In this document: in pieces, positions 28,171 to 37,882 of the stretch
Layout of the letters: each line of letters opens with the position of its first letter
Position numbering within the stretch: the first letter of the stretch is position 1
Assembly: GCF_002949795.1 (NCBI RefSeq)
Contig: NZ_CP026692.1
Location: 4,634,545-4,698,544 of the forward strand
Length of the DNA stretch: 64,000 bases
Reading direction: 5' to 3'
From: Nostoc sp. 'Lobaria pulmonaria (5183) cyanobiont'
GTDB taxonomy: Bacteria > Cyanobacteriota > Cyanobacteriia > Cyanobacteriales > Nostocaceae
Made by a program: the position numbers and the translations under genes
Notes under the pieces: generated by a model
What the model saw: the letters and a program-made list of their open reading frames with translations, nothing else
Told to the model about the DNA's origin: nothing
Database searches by the model: none

Positions 28171-29295
28171 TTAAGTGTTTTTAGGTAGTTGCATGGTAAA
28201 TAAACTACCTTTACCTAGTTCAGAAGCGACCTTAATAGTTCCTGCGTGCCCTTCTATAATGCGATGGGATAGATGTAGTCCTAAGCCACTACCTGAGCGT
28301 TTATTTCTGCCTTGGCGGAATCGCTCAAAAATTGTTGCCCGATCTTCTGGCGCAATCCCATATCCTGTATCTTGCACCTCAATTATTACTGAATCTGGAT
28401 CTCCTGGATTAGATGATATTTCATAAATGCGGATTGTTATACCTCCTGTATCTGTAAATTTGATGGCATTTGCAATCAGGTTGTTTAACACTCGCCGTAA
28501 TTCTAAACGATCGCCCATGATAATAGCAGGTTTTTGACTCAGTGGATCTAATTCACGGGTATCAATTTCCAAAGTCAAGCCTTTTTCATTAGTTAGAGGA
28601 CTTAGTTCGCTGACTACTTCTTGAGATATCTCACGTAAATCACATTCCTCCCAATTCAACGTTTTTTTACCTGCCTCGAAGCGATACACTTCTAGTAGGG
28701 TGTTAACCATTTCCATCAAATTTTGGTTACTGCGAATCATCACTGCGATCGCCTGTTTCATTTCTGGTGGAATTTTGCAGAATGTTTCCATTTCAAACAA
28801 ATTCAACATGCGATCGGCGGCTACTAGGGGAGTTCGCAAATCATGAGTCAGACGGGAAACAAAGTCTTCCCGTTGCCGCGCCATTTTTTGTTGTTCGTCT
28901 AAACTGTGTTTGAGACGCAATAGCGATCGCACTCTTGCCAGTAGTTCATCAGTATCAAATGGTTTACGAATAAAATCGTCAGCACCAGCATCCAAACCTT
29001 CGACAACACTGGATTGGTGAAAAGCAGTAATCAACAGAATTGGAATATAAGAGATTGCAGGGTTGTTCCGAATCCGACGTGTGACTTCATAGCCATCTAT
29101 CCCTGGCATCATTACATCTAACAGAATCAGATCGGGTGGAGATTGCTCAATTTGCCGTAAAGCCTTTATTCCATCTGAAGCCAAATCAATTTCATACCCC
29201 TCACTTTCTAAAATTGCTTGAACCAAAATGAGATTATCTTGAGTATCGTCAACTGCTAAGATACGATAAATTTTATTATTTTCAACTACAGACAT
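28171..29295 (-). CDS. Response regulator-histidine kinase hybrid (REC-HisKA-HATPase)
   Basis: A 374-residue soluble protein. A receiver domain comes first (ILAVDDTQDN, phosphoacceptor D60 in LILLDVMMPGIDG, and KPFDTDELLARV). It is joined to a HisKA domain (RLTHDLRTPLVAA, H151) and a HATPase domain (NLIANAIKFTDTGG, VQDTGYGIAPEDR, GSGLGLHLSHRI). The receiver-first order without a membrane sensor is common in cyanobacteria and suggests phosphorelay input from another kinase. It follows the other hybrid kinase (29312-30661) by 16 bp on the same strand, so the two are probably co-transcribed. A LuxR-type regulator lies divergently upstream of the pair. Confidence 0.93.
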   Translation of the reverse strand: MSVVENNKIYRILAVDDTQDNLILVQAILESEGYEIDLASDGIKALRQIEQSPPDLILLDVMMPGIDGYEVTRRIRNNPAISYIPILLITAFHQSSVVEGLDAGADDFIRKPFDTDELLARVRSLLRLKHSLDEQQKMARQREDFVSRLTHDLRTPLVAADRMLNLFEMETFCKIPPEMKQAIAVMIRSNQNLMEMVNTLLEVYRFEAGKKTLNWEECDLREISQEVVSELSPLTNEKGLTLEIDTRELDPLSQKPAIIMGDRLELRRVLNNLIANAIKFTDTGGITIRIYEISSNPGDPDSVIIEVQDTGYGIAPEDRATIFERFRQGRNKRSGSGLGLHLSHRIIEGHAGTIKVASELGKGSLFTMQLPKNT

Positions 29296-29311
29296 GATTT
29301 ATAAATTTTTA

Positions 29312-30661
29312 TCAGTTTTTTTGGAAGTAATTTTTAAATTTATGATATTTTATTGGTGCTTTCCTGGCTTGAGAAGATGACTGATGAGGATTTTGTGCAG
29401 GACAAAAAAAATCATCGTTATCTAACCGTGAAGCTGGTGGATTGGCTGCTACAGTTGGTAATGTAATTTGACGTGGTAATTCAATTTTAAACATTGAACC
29501 CACCCCCAATTTGCTCTCAAGAAAGATTTTACCGCCCATCATTCGCACTAGCGAATCTATAATTGCCAAACCCAGACCTGTACCTGGATATTTGCGAGTG
29601 ATAGTTTGATCGACTTGCCGAAATGCTTCAAAAATATGTTTAAAATCTTTGGGGGCTATGCCAATACCTGTATCTTGAACGATAATTACTACTCGATTTG
29701 CAGGTAGTTCCTTAACTTCAACCCAAATTTCACCAGACTCTGTGAATTTAATGGCGTTGGAGAGGAGGTTAATTAAAATCTGTTTGAGACGAACCGGATC
29801 GTTAAATACCAAAGGATTTTGCAAATCGGTTTGTACTAACAATGAAAGATTTTTAGCCTCAGCTAGGGAACGCATTTCACCGACAACGAGATTGATTACT
29901 TTTGATACATCAAATCTTTCCGCCTTTAAATCTAATCTTCCTCCCTCCAGCTTGGAAAAGTCGAGAACTTCATTGAGTAGCATCAGTAAATGCTTGCCAT
30001 TATTCAAAATGCGCTCAACCATATCTGCTTGCTGGTGTGTTAATTGACCGAACTTAGGACGCAGCAGTATTTGCGAAAAACCAATAATCGCATTCATCGG
30101 CGTTCTAAGTTCATGGGAAATAGTTGCCAAAAAAAGTGATTTTAGACGTGATGCCTCCAATAGCTTGAAGTTTTGCATTTGAATCTGTTGCTGTTGTCTC
30201 TCCAATTCTTGGTTCTTACAAATGAGTTGTTCGCGACTTTCTCTGAGCTGCTGGTTTGCCAAATCTACCTGCATTTCTGCCCGATAAACCCGAATCGCAC
30301 TCCGCAAAACTTGCGACAGAGTTTCTGGAGATATCCTAGACTTAGAGAGATAGTCTGTAGCACCAGCTTTCAATAATTGGAGAGTAATTTTTTCATCTCC
30401 TTCACTAGTTAGGACTATTAAAGGAATTTTAATTTCTAAAGAACGCAGCTGTTGAATTAAGGTTAGTCCATCTTGGTCTAGTAAACGATAGTCGAGGAAA
30501 ACACAATCGTAGGCAGTACTCCTTAAGACAGAGAACGCATCATTGCCATCACCTACTTCAGACAGTTCCATCTGAACACCTGCTGTAGTCAGGGCAGAAC
30601 GGATTGCTATCTGGTCTAATTCGTCGTCGTCTACAACCAAAATTTTCAGCGTCTCTTCCAT
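29312..30661 (-). CDS. Response regulator-histidine kinase hybrid (REC-coiled coil-HisKA-HATPase)
   Basis: A 449-residue soluble kinase. The receiver domain (ILVVDDDELDQ, D57 in CVFLDYRLLDQDG) is followed by a coiled coil at about 130-170 (ELERQQQQIQMQNFKLLE). A HisKA domain comes next (LATISHELRTPMNAIIGFS, H183), then a HATPase domain (NLLSNAIKFTESG, VQDTGIGIAPKDF, GTGLGLAIIDSLVRMMGG). The last 50 residues are polar and unstructured. It has an ATG start at 30661 and lies 16 bp upstream of the second kinase. The YRLLDQDG receiver resembles regulators that take phosphate from hybrid kinases. The signal is unknown. Confidence 0.93.
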   Translation of the reverse strand: MEETLKILVVDDDELDQIAIRSALTTAGVQMELSEVGDGNDAFSVLRSTAYDCVFLDYRLLDQDGLTLIQQLRSLEIKIPLIVLTSEGDEKITLQLLKAGATDYLSKSRISPETLSQVLRSAIRVYRAEMQVDLANQQLRESREQLICKNQELERQQQQIQMQNFKLLEASRLKSLFLATISHELRTPMNAIIGFSQILLRPKFGQLTHQQADMVERILNNGKHLLMLLNEVLDFSKLEGGRLDLKAERFDVSKVINLVVGEMRSLAEAKNLSLLVQTDLQNPLVFNDPVRLKQILINLLSNAIKFTESGEIWVEVKELPANRVVIIVQDTGIGIAPKDFKHIFEAFRQVDQTITRKYPGTGLGLAIIDSLVRMMGGKIFLESKLGVGSMFKIELPRQITLPTVAANPPASRLDNDDFFCPAQNPHQSSSQARKAPIKYHKFKNYFQKN

Positions 30662-31884
30662 CGGTTTTTATTTTCGCCGCCAAACATAGGTTGATCTATA
30701 ACATTTCACTTTTCAGATTATCCAATTAAAGAATATAAGATTTTCGGACATCTAAAATCTGTAATTTGATTGACTAAGACATTTTGCATAATATCTACTT
30801 TCAGACATGATTGACATTCATAACATCAATTTCGTCATCCTCCATTAGTAGTATGTTAATCACTCTGTCGGGCGTTTTTTTGGGTTTAATTCAGTGTGTT
30901 GTATCTTCAATCTGGTTAACTTCCCAGACTCTGCGAACTAAACACCAAGCAAATGACCAATATCCCTCAAAAAATTAGTAATTAACAAGCAGACACAGTT
31001 CATATAAAGTAAAATAAAATACTTTACTAAGCTTAAAACAATTGTAAATGAGTGAGCAAGCCACCGTCGTCAGTCATTGGTGAGAGTTGCATACCATTAT
31101 CGTGTACCATAAGCTTGAATAGTTTTATCTATCAGGTTAGTTAGAGCAGATAAATAAAAAGTACTATCTATAACCTATTTGTGAATCTGAGTAATCCTAT
31201 CTCCGGAAATTTCGACAATTTTCTTAGCGATCGCCAGACCGATATTAGTATTTTTCCAGGTATTATCGGACTTATACATACATGTTTGCAAACTTACCAA
31301 GCCTTAATGCCCAAGAAAGCTTACCGACAAAAGTTTAAAACCCAAACAGGAGAGGTTTGCATAGAGAGATTGTATTATATCCTGTAAAAAGTTAGACGAA
31401 CAAGTTCGCTACAAAGCACTACAAATTACTTTACTGTTGGTGATTCCACCAAATTTTAACGCCGTCTGATTCCCTTCGATGAAGATTTCTATTTACTCTA
31501 TCAATCGGATGAATCCAAAGGTTTGGTTAAAAATCGCTCGAAACCATCGTTCACTTTCTCGAAAAGCAACTTTTACTCGGTGTAATTTTTTCATTTTCGT
31601 AAGCTTTTTTAAAGTTTGATCCAAAATAATACTAATTAATGAATGGAACATGGCAACTCAAAGCTGAATTGTCAGCAAGGAGAAGCAATTTGGCATTCGT
31701 TTCAATATTTCATACTTTTTGTGTAAGTATCTATATATCTCCAGCTAGATTTGCCCTCTATCTAAATATTAAAATTTGGGGTACTTATTATTTCTATCGG
31801 TGGATGCAGACAGGTTGAAATATCATCTATCTTTAGTTTGGGAAAATAAGAGATAATAGTTACAAAAGCTAATACTTTGTAAAG
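30662..31884. other. Long intergenic region between divergent signalling genes
   Basis: It holds no confident gene. Promoters for the kinase pair (leftward) and the LuxR regulator (rightward) must lie here. A stretch at 31181-31585 has protein-like codon content interrupted by stops and is listed separately. Confidence 0.4.
31181..31585 (+). pseudogene. Possible decayed gene, one frame with two internal TAA codons
   Basis: From 31181 one frame reads 68 codons (ending KFKTQTGEVCIERLYYIL) to a TAA at 31385. It continues 24 codons to a second TAA, then has 41 codons (RRLIPFDEDFYLLYQSDESK and so on) to a TAA at 31583. All three pieces share one phase and look protein-like. I do not recognise the family. 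It may be a nonsense-mutated gene or a chance frame. Confidence 0.25.
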
Positions 31885-31914
31885 ATGCCAAACAGCGCAA
31901 GAGTGAGTGTAACG

Positions 31915-32637
31915 ATGAATGAAATTAGTATTATTTTAATTGAAGATCATGACTTAACGCGAATGGGGCTACGAGCGGCATTACAGTCTCATAGTGCATT
32001 GAAAGTAATTGGCGAAGCGGCAAATGCTACCCAAGGATTAAAACTTTTAGAGACGGCAAAGCCGGATGTAGCGGTAGTAGATATCGGCTTGCCTGACATG
32101 GATGGCATCGAACTCACTCGTAAATTCAAACGCTCCCAGGCTGAAAATGGGCAATCTACTACGAAGATTCTTATCTTGACAATGGATCATACAGAGGATG
32201 CTGTACTTGCAGCCTTCGCAGCTGGCGCTGATTCTTATTATATGAAAGAAACCAGCATTAGTAAATTAACTGAGGCAATTCAAGCAACTCACGGCGGTAA
32301 CTCTTGGATTGATCCGGCAATTGCCAACGTCGTATTGCGGAAGATGCGTCAAGGTATTCCTGGAGAAAGCCAAGGTTCTGACAAGCCGAAGACTGTAAAA
32401 ATTGAGGCGCTGGCGACAGAATACGAGCAAGTTTTGGAAACATACCCTCTGACTCAACGGGAACTGGAAATCCTAGAGTTGATTGTAGCTGGGTGTAGTA
32501 ATGGGCAAATTGCCGAGAAACTTTATATTACAGTTGGTACTGTAAAAACCCATGTTCGTAATATTCTAAATAAACTATGTGCTGATGACCGTACCCAAGC
32601 TGCTGTAAGGGCCTTACGTTCGGGGTTGGTGGCGTAA
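31915..32637 (+). CDS. NarL/LuxR-family response regulator
   Basis: A two-domain regulator of about 240 residues. The receiver domain starts ISIILIEDHDLTRMGLRAAL. The phosphoacceptor is D56 in VAVVDIGLPDMDG, and KILILTMDHTEDAV and the switch lysine in YYMKETS follow. A linker of about 50 residues leads to a LuxR-type helix-turn-helix (YPLTQRELEILELIVAGCSNGQIAEKL, then TVGTVKTHVRNILNKL) that binds DNA. An upstream in-frame ATG at 31885 adds ten residues; the 31915 ATG begins directly at the receiver fold. It is divergent from the two hybrid kinases about 1.25 kb away, so a shared pathway is plausible but unproven. Confidence 0.92.
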   Translation: MNEISIILIEDHDLTRMGLRAALQSHSALKVIGEAANATQGLKLLETAKPDVAVVDIGLPDMDGIELTRKFKRSQAENGQSTTKILILTMDHTEDAVLAAFAAGADSYYMKETSISKLTEAIQATHGGNSWIDPAIANVVLRKMRQGIPGESQGSDKPKTVKIEALATEYEQVLETYPLTQRELEILELIVAGCSNGQIAEKLYITVGTVKTHVRNILNKLCADDRTQAAVRALRSGLVA

Positions 32638-32639
32638 GG

Positions 32640-32712
32640 GATTAGAGACAAGGGGGAGATAAGGAGACAAGGAGAATAACTCCTTACTTCTAACTCCTAA
32701 CTCCTAACTTAG
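32640..32712. repeat. Heptameric tandem repeats
   Basis: AGGAGACAAGGAGAATAACTCC and tandem CTAACTC units form a short repeat-rich spacer between two convergent genes. This is typical heptameric repeat DNA of heterocystous cyanobacteria. Confidence 0.5.
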
Positions 32713-32804
32713 CACTGGCTCAACGCCTCAAAAAAAGCTAACAGCACGAGCTAAACGCCCCGCTACCGCTAACAGCACTCAACACTGTTTTGCCCAATAC
32801 CCTA

Positions 32805-34169
32805 TTATCCCAATCTTTCCCGCAAGCAATTAGCAATACGTAGTGCTGCTCCCGGTTTGCCCATGCGTCGCTCACCATTTTCAGCAATAATTTGCAAATT
32901 ATCAGGATTTTTAAATAGAGATTGTACAACCTTCGCTACTTCTGCTGGTTGATTGATTAAAATCAAAGACGATCCCAGTAGACGACTTTGAGATTCAGCA
33001 AAGCCAGGATTATATTGTGGTCCATTACCGGGAATCGCGATCGCAGGTTTGCCTAAACCGATAAACTGTTCTGTAGCTGTACCTGCCATTGCGATCGCTA
33101 AATCTCCCAAATGCAAGCAATCATTATAGGCTTTTTGTGTCAACAGTAGATAAGCATTTCTCTGTTTAAATGTCAATACATTTGGATCGCGAAGTTTGAT
33201 AGGAGATGCTGATTCAGCACGCCAGCCTTGGGATTGCACACTTTGAGATAAAATATTAAAGTCTAAACCAGGAGCGATCGCACCTAAAAACACTACTTTG
33301 TTAGAAGTATAGAAGATTGAATCTCGCTGTTGAAAACTTGCCATCAATGCAGATACAGCAATCATAATTGTTTCCCAGTTCGTGTAAGCTTCTGGCGGAC
33401 GAGAACCAGGAAGAAGAGTCACTACAAAGGGTCGAACTGCCTCTTGCTGTAGGGTATTCTGACTATAAAATTGTTGGCGTGAAAACGTCGGTTCTAGACC
33501 ATCCATCATGGGATTACCGAAAGAAAAAGCTGGAATTGGCCATTGTTTTAATATTTCCGCCGTCAGATCATCTCTAGGAAATACTGCCTGACAACGGCGA
33601 CGACTCATTAACCAACGTTCCCAAGGATGGTAAACTGAACCAGAAAAGTTTTCCCAACCTGCGTCTTTAGATTTCCGTGGTAATAATCCAGCTTCATCTC
33701 GCACATAATATTCAGATTTTGCCGTACCGACAAAAGCATAATTAGCGCCACTGAATGTTGCAAACAACAGCGGGATAATATCTCCCACTGCTAAAATCGC
33801 TCTTTTATTACCTAATTTTTTTTGAGAACTTACCCAACGGCGGATAGCTTTAATTTGGCTGAGAGTAAGTTGCAATAAACCACCGCGTACATCCCGCGCT
33901 AATTGGCGGCCATCCATATAAATAAAGCCGCCAGAAGGCATAGTCAGGACTGAACCGATAAAGGGGATATCCAACTGTTCATAAGCACGTCCCTCACCCA
34001 CCAGAGGTAAAGCAAATATCTCTGGTGGGTTTGGTTGTTGTAGGAGTTCTTGCAAAATCCGAACTGCAATCATATCTTCCCCATGACCATTACTTAATAC
34101 AAGTAACCGCAAAGGAGAAGTTGCAGATTGAGAGTTAGAAGCTAGAGATGACCGAGATACATTACTCAT
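32805..34169 (-). CDS. Lipid-A-disaccharide synthase-related protein
   Basis: A roughly 454-residue GT-B-like protein of the cyanobacterial LpxB-related family (a conserved hypothetical family, recalled as TIGR03492). It starts SPLRLLVLSNGHGEDMIAVRILQELL after a short polar leader. KLGNKRAILAVGDIIPLLFA, FVGTAKSEYYVRDE and VTLLPGSRPPEAYTNW lie in the middle. AMAGTATEQFIGLGKPAIAIPGNGPQYNPGFAESQ is near the C-terminus, analogous to the donor-binding region of LpxB. The ATG at 34169 is chosen. A longer reading to 34367 would overlap the divergent Omp85 gene and lacks family character. It is probably a membrane-associated glycosyltransferase; the substrate is unknown. Confidence 0.87.
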   Translation of the reverse strand: MSNVSRSSLASNSQSATSPLRLLVLSNGHGEDMIAVRILQELLQQPNPPEIFALPLVGEGRAYEQLDIPFIGSVLTMPSGGFIYMDGRQLARDVRGGLLQLTLSQIKAIRRWVSSQKKLGNKRAILAVGDIIPLLFATFSGANYAFVGTAKSEYYVRDEAGLLPRKSKDAGWENFSGSVYHPWERWLMSRRRCQAVFPRDDLTAEILKQWPIPAFSFGNPMMDGLEPTFSRQQFYSQNTLQQEAVRPFVVTLLPGSRPPEAYTNWETIMIAVSALMASFQQRDSIFYTSNKVVFLGAIAPGLDFNILSQSVQSQGWRAESASPIKLRDPNVLTFKQRNAYLLLTQKAYNDCLHLGDLAIAMAGTATEQFIGLGKPAIAIPGNGPQYNPGFAESQSRLLGSSLILINQPAEVAKVVQSLFKNPDNLQIIAENGERRMGKPGAALRIANCLRERLG

Positions 34170-34308
34170 AAGAAACAAAATATCAAAATTAACTGTCTGT
34201 TTGGGTAAGAGGTATAAATAGGGAAATCGACGAAGCAGCTGGAAGTTAGTATTATCCCTATTCGCTAGCGTCTCTACAACTAACTCCCAGTTAATTAGGT
34301 TAAATATT

Positions 34309-36384
34309 ATGCGAGTTTCTGCTACTGCAATTTTTACTTTAGCTACTTTAGCTGCTGCCAATGTCACTCAGCAAGCAACGGCTGCACCTGTTAAAACCAT
34401 TACTCCAACTGCAAAAGCTGGTAACTTGGTGGTGCCGATAATTGAAGACACTCCCGCACCAGTAGAGACAATTGCTTCCCCAGAAACTATAGTTGCACAA
34501 CAATTTTCCCAAAATTCCGTCACCGTACAAACAGGTGCAAACAAAAATTCCCCAGTAGTCTTAAAATCAACAAATAAGGGTAATTCATCAGTAATACTCC
34601 CTCCGACTCCCTCTTTTTCCCCCTCATCCCCCAAAACTCCTGCGACTGAAAGCAATTTAGTCGTCACAGCTACAGATGTTCAGGTGGTGGGAGCCAATCA
34701 AGAATTACAGCAAATCATTCGTCAGGTAATTAAAACCCAAGTGGGTGGAGAAACCAGTCAAAGCCAGCTACAAACAGATGTAACAGCAATTTTGAATACA
34801 GGTTTATTTAGCAATGTCAGTGTGAATACTTTTAGCACACCTGCTGGATTGAATGTAGTATACCAAGTCCAACCAGTGATTGTGCGATCGCTGCAATTAT
34901 CTGGTGCTAAGGTACTTACCTATCAAGCCGCTCAACAACGTTTGCAATCTCAGATTGGAACCACCATTAGTCCCAGTGGACTGCAACAAGCAGTAGCACA
35001 AATCAACAAGTGGTACGCCGACAATGGTTATAACTTAGCACGAGTACTATCAATTAAACCCAGTTCTCAAGGCATTCTTACCGTGAATGTTGCTGAAGGT
35101 TTGGTGAATGATATCAAGTTTCGTTTTATCAACGATGAAGGCAAAACCGTTGACAGCAAAGGTAATTCCATCGGAGGACGCACCAAACCAGATTTCCTCC
35201 AACAACAACTCAAACTCAAACCCGGTCAAATCTTCCAAGAAAATGTCGTTAAACAAGACATCCAACAGCTATATCGTACTGGTTTATTTGAGAGTGTAAA
35301 TGTTGCTTTAGAAGGGGATGCGACAAAACTTAATTTAGTCTACCAACTCAAAGAAACTGGGGCGCGTGGTGTTAACTTGGGTGGTAGTTACAATGCCGAT
35401 CAAGGTTTAGTAGGCACAATCAGCTATCAAGATCAGAATGTCGGCGGTGTTAATGATACATTAGGTGTGAATGTTGGGGTAAGTAGTCGAGACTTGCAGT
35501 TTAATACCAAATTTACCAGTCCTTATCGGACAACTCACCCCGATCGCTTGGGCTACACTGTAAATGGTTTTCGTAGTCAAGAACTTTCGGAAACCTTTGA
35601 TGACAAGATTACGTTAGCTAACGGCGACAAAGTGCGAGAAGGTAAAATTGGCGGTGGTATCAGCTTGCAGCGACCAATTGATGATTGGAATACCTCATTA
35701 GGATTAAACTATACCCGAACTAGTATTCGCGATCGCCAAGGTAATATTACCCCAACCGACGCTCAGGGAAATCCCCTCTCTGCCAGCGGAACTGGTATTG
35801 ATGACCTAACTACCGTATCCTTTATCGCCACCAAAGACCAACGAGATAACCCCATTAATCCAACTCAAGGTTCTGTTTTGAGTCTGAGTACAGAACAATC
35901 TATACCTATCGGTGAAGGGAATATTTCTCTAAATCGCCTCAAAGCCAATTACAGCCAATATTTACCAGTGCAGTTATTTAACAGCAAACAGCCACAAGTA
36001 TTTGCGGTGAATGTGCAAGCTGGTACTGTCATTGGGAATTTACCGCCTTACGAAAGCTTTAACTTGGGTGGTTCCAACTCGGTGCGCGGTTACGATTCTG
36101 GAGATGTTGGCAGTGGTCGTAGTTATGTCTTAGCCTCCGCAGAATACCGCTTCCCCGTCTTACCAATCGTAGGCGGTGTATTATTTGCCGACTTTGCCTC
36201 AGATTTAGGCTCTGGTGATACTGTATTAGGAAATCCGGCAGGTGTACGGGATAAACCAGGTTATGGTTTTGGTTATGGGGCGGGAGTGCGATTAAATTCA
36301 CCACTAGGCTTAATTCGGGCTGACTATGGCATTAGCGACCAGGGAGAAAGCAAAGTGCATTTAGGTATAGGTCAGCGATTTTAA
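34309..36384 (+). CDS. BamA/Omp85 family outer-membrane assembly protein
   Basis: A 691-residue outer-membrane protein. Residues 1-26 are a signal peptide (ATAIFTLATLAAANVTQQATA). A low-complexity Thr/Pro/Ser region runs to about 115. POTRA domains follow at about 120-190 (DVQVVGANQELQQIIRQVI), 190-265 (VIVRSLQLSGAKVLTYQAA) and 265-350 (DIKFRFINDEG, then QDIQQLYRTGLFESVNVAL). The 16-strand barrel contains NLGGSNSVRGYDSGDVGSGR, the conserved RGY loop, and ends in GIGQRF with a C-terminal phenylalanine, the outer-membrane targeting signal. This class folds outer-membrane proteins. It is divergent from the LpxB-like gene, with about 140 bp between the starts. Confidence 0.94.
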   Translation: MRVSATAIFTLATLAAANVTQQATAAPVKTITPTAKAGNLVVPIIEDTPAPVETIASPETIVAQQFSQNSVTVQTGANKNSPVVLKSTNKGNSSVILPPTPSFSPSSPKTPATESNLVVTATDVQVVGANQELQQIIRQVIKTQVGGETSQSQLQTDVTAILNTGLFSNVSVNTFSTPAGLNVVYQVQPVIVRSLQLSGAKVLTYQAAQQRLQSQIGTTISPSGLQQAVAQINKWYADNGYNLARVLSIKPSSQGILTVNVAEGLVNDIKFRFINDEGKTVDSKGNSIGGRTKPDFLQQQLKLKPGQIFQENVVKQDIQQLYRTGLFESVNVALEGDATKLNLVYQLKETGARGVNLGGSYNADQGLVGTISYQDQNVGGVNDTLGVNVGVSSRDLQFNTKFTSPYRTTHPDRLGYTVNGFRSQELSETFDDKITLANGDKVREGKIGGGISLQRPIDDWNTSLGLNYTRTSIRDRQGNITPTDAQGNPLSASGTGIDDLTTVSFIATKDQRDNPINPTQGSVLSLSTEQSIPIGEGNISLNRLKANYSQYLPVQLFNSKQPQVFAVNVQAGTVIGNLPPYESFNLGGSNSVRGYDSGDVGSGRSYVLASAEYRFPVLPIVGGVLFADFASDLGSGDTVLGNPAGVRDKPGYGFGYGAGVRLNSPLGLIRADYGISDQGESKVHLGIGQRF

Positions 36385-36747
36385 TTTAAGTTAAAGCATT
36401 GCTCAGAGGTTATATCCAGAAATTAAATTAAATATGCGTTATCCAGATCCTTTATGCAGACGTAGCAGTGCTATCTCTGTAGATTCTTTTTCACTCATAT
36501 AGGACTCCTATTTGATTTTTGAACAAGACTCAGTACATATTTATCACTATTCCCTGTTACCTGTCCACGTAAGTAAATTCAGGAATCAAACCGGATTCTT
36601 ATATCTCTATTAAGCTAATCGCCATTCTGTTCAAAATCTCATATTTTCCGTAATCAAAGTTTCATAAGAGTTCGTTCATATTATTTGCCTACATGAGATA
36701 ATTTCCTCTTAATTGTTCAACATAGAGAAAATGAGCTCAATATTCGT
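36385..36747. other. Intergenic region, no gene seen
   Basis: AT-rich spacer after the Omp85 gene. No frame, hairpin or repeat that I can support, other than the expected promoter of the next membrane protein gene. Confidence 0.35.
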
Positions 36748-37479
36748 ATGCAGCAACTATTAACCCATAGTATGGAGTTCCCAATTCATTTCAGTGCTAA
36801 AACAATTGCTCGACGTTTAAGTGTCACACTTATCTGCCTCACCTTAGCAGGCGCTCTAGGTGGCTATTTCTGGATATCGAGGTTTCCCTTCCCAGCTTCC
36901 AAATGGTTTTACGAACTATTTAACCTAGATGGAGAATTCAATATTCCTGCCTGGTATTCTTCATTCTCTCTATTATTTTGTTCGGGATTACTTAAAGCAA
37001 TTACCGCTATTAAGACGAAAGACCGCCATTTTGCTTACTGGAAAACCCTATATTTGATATTTTTCTATTTGAGTTTGGATGAAGCATTTAGTTTTCACGA
37101 GATTTTGATCATTCCGTCAGTGCGAGAATCGCTTCATCTCAATCCTGTATTTTTTGAAACCTGGGTTATCCCTGGTATTGTTTTAATGGGAGTTTTTGCA
37201 TTTAAATATCTCAAATTTTTGCTCCATCTCCCTCACAAGACTCGGTATTTATTTCTGATTGCCGCAGTTGTTTATGTGGGTGGAGCATTAGGTATGGAAA
37301 TGGTGGGTGGAGTTTTAAGAATAGATTTTGGGCAACGCACCCTAATATCGTTAATTGGCATAATTGGTGAAGAGTTTTTAGAAATGGCCGGAATTGTGAT
37401 TTTTATTTATGCGCTGCTAGCTTACCTTAGCAGCTTGAAAGAAAGCATTCAACTGAAAATCTATATATCTGAAAAGTAA
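36748..37479 (+). CDS. Conserved polytopic membrane protein of unknown function
   Basis: A 243-residue integral membrane protein with about six hydrophobic segments, at roughly 24-45, 68-88, 101-120, 140-160, 170-190 and 205-232. LIFFYLSLDEAFSFHEILIIPSVR contains acidic and histidine residues inside a hydrophobic stretch (LDEAFSFHE), and IIGEEFLEMAGIVIF has a second glutamate pair. Such buried E/D/H residues could bind a metal or protons. I do not recognise a characterised family. An internal ATG gives MEFPIHFSAKTIARR and is an alternative start. It lies about 400 bp upstream of the WD40/Ig-like gene pair on the same strand; a link is possible but not shown. Confidence 0.75.
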   Translation: MQQLLTHSMEFPIHFSAKTIARRLSVTLICLTLAGALGGYFWISRFPFPASKWFYELFNLDGEFNIPAWYSSFSLLFCSGLLKAITAIKTKDRHFAYWKTLYLIFFYLSLDEAFSFHEILIIPSVRESLHLNPVFFETWVIPGIVLMGVFAFKYLKFLLHLPHKTRYLFLIAAVVYVGGALGMEMVGGVLRIDFGQRTLISLIGIIGEEFLEMAGIVIFIYALLAYLSSLKESIQLKIYISEK

Positions 37480-37487
37480 TATGAAAT

Positions 37488-37697
37488 CTACGCTTTCCCA
37501 ACCTTACGCGCATCTGGACGCAGAGTGATAAAATCTTGTAGCTCGCCGTTAGCCTTCGCGGAGCGTTCCGTAGAAAAGCTTTGCGAACGCGTAGTGTCTC
37601 GTCGAGAAGGTATCGTATGAAGTACTATATTCTCGGCTAACTGTTGCCGGAATACTCCTGGTAGCAGTATCCCGACTGATAAATGCGTGCCTATCAT
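37488..37697 (-). other. Short frame carrying a dispersed repeat
   Basis: A 69-codon minus-strand frame. Its outer parts look protein-like (IGTHLSVGILLPGVFRQQL and GELQDFITLRPDARKVGKA), while the middle (RRDTTRSQSFSTERSAKAN) is encoded by a typical short dispersed repeat. It might be a small gene or gene remnant into which the repeat inserted in frame. I do not recognise a family. Confidence 0.3.
37552..37608. repeat. Short dispersed repeat
   Basis: A run of short palindromic blocks (CCTTCGCGGAGCGTTCCG, AGAAAAGCTTTGCGAACGCG, AGTGTCTCGTCGAGAAG) characteristic of the dispersed repeats of Nostoc-type genomes. Related pieces occur at about 25434, 43048 and 51885. Confidence 0.55.
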
Positions 37698-37882
37698 GCT
37701 ACTAATTATACTTTTATGTATTGCCGTATTATTTCGCCGTCTTGTTTAAAAATCAAATAAGAGTTCTATATATATACATTTCAATCATCAAAGGAAAAGA
37801 ATTACTATCACCTTTTCGCAAGAGATTAATTTTTTAATAGTGCTAGTCGTACAAAATATCAAAAAATATTATAAGTAATGGT

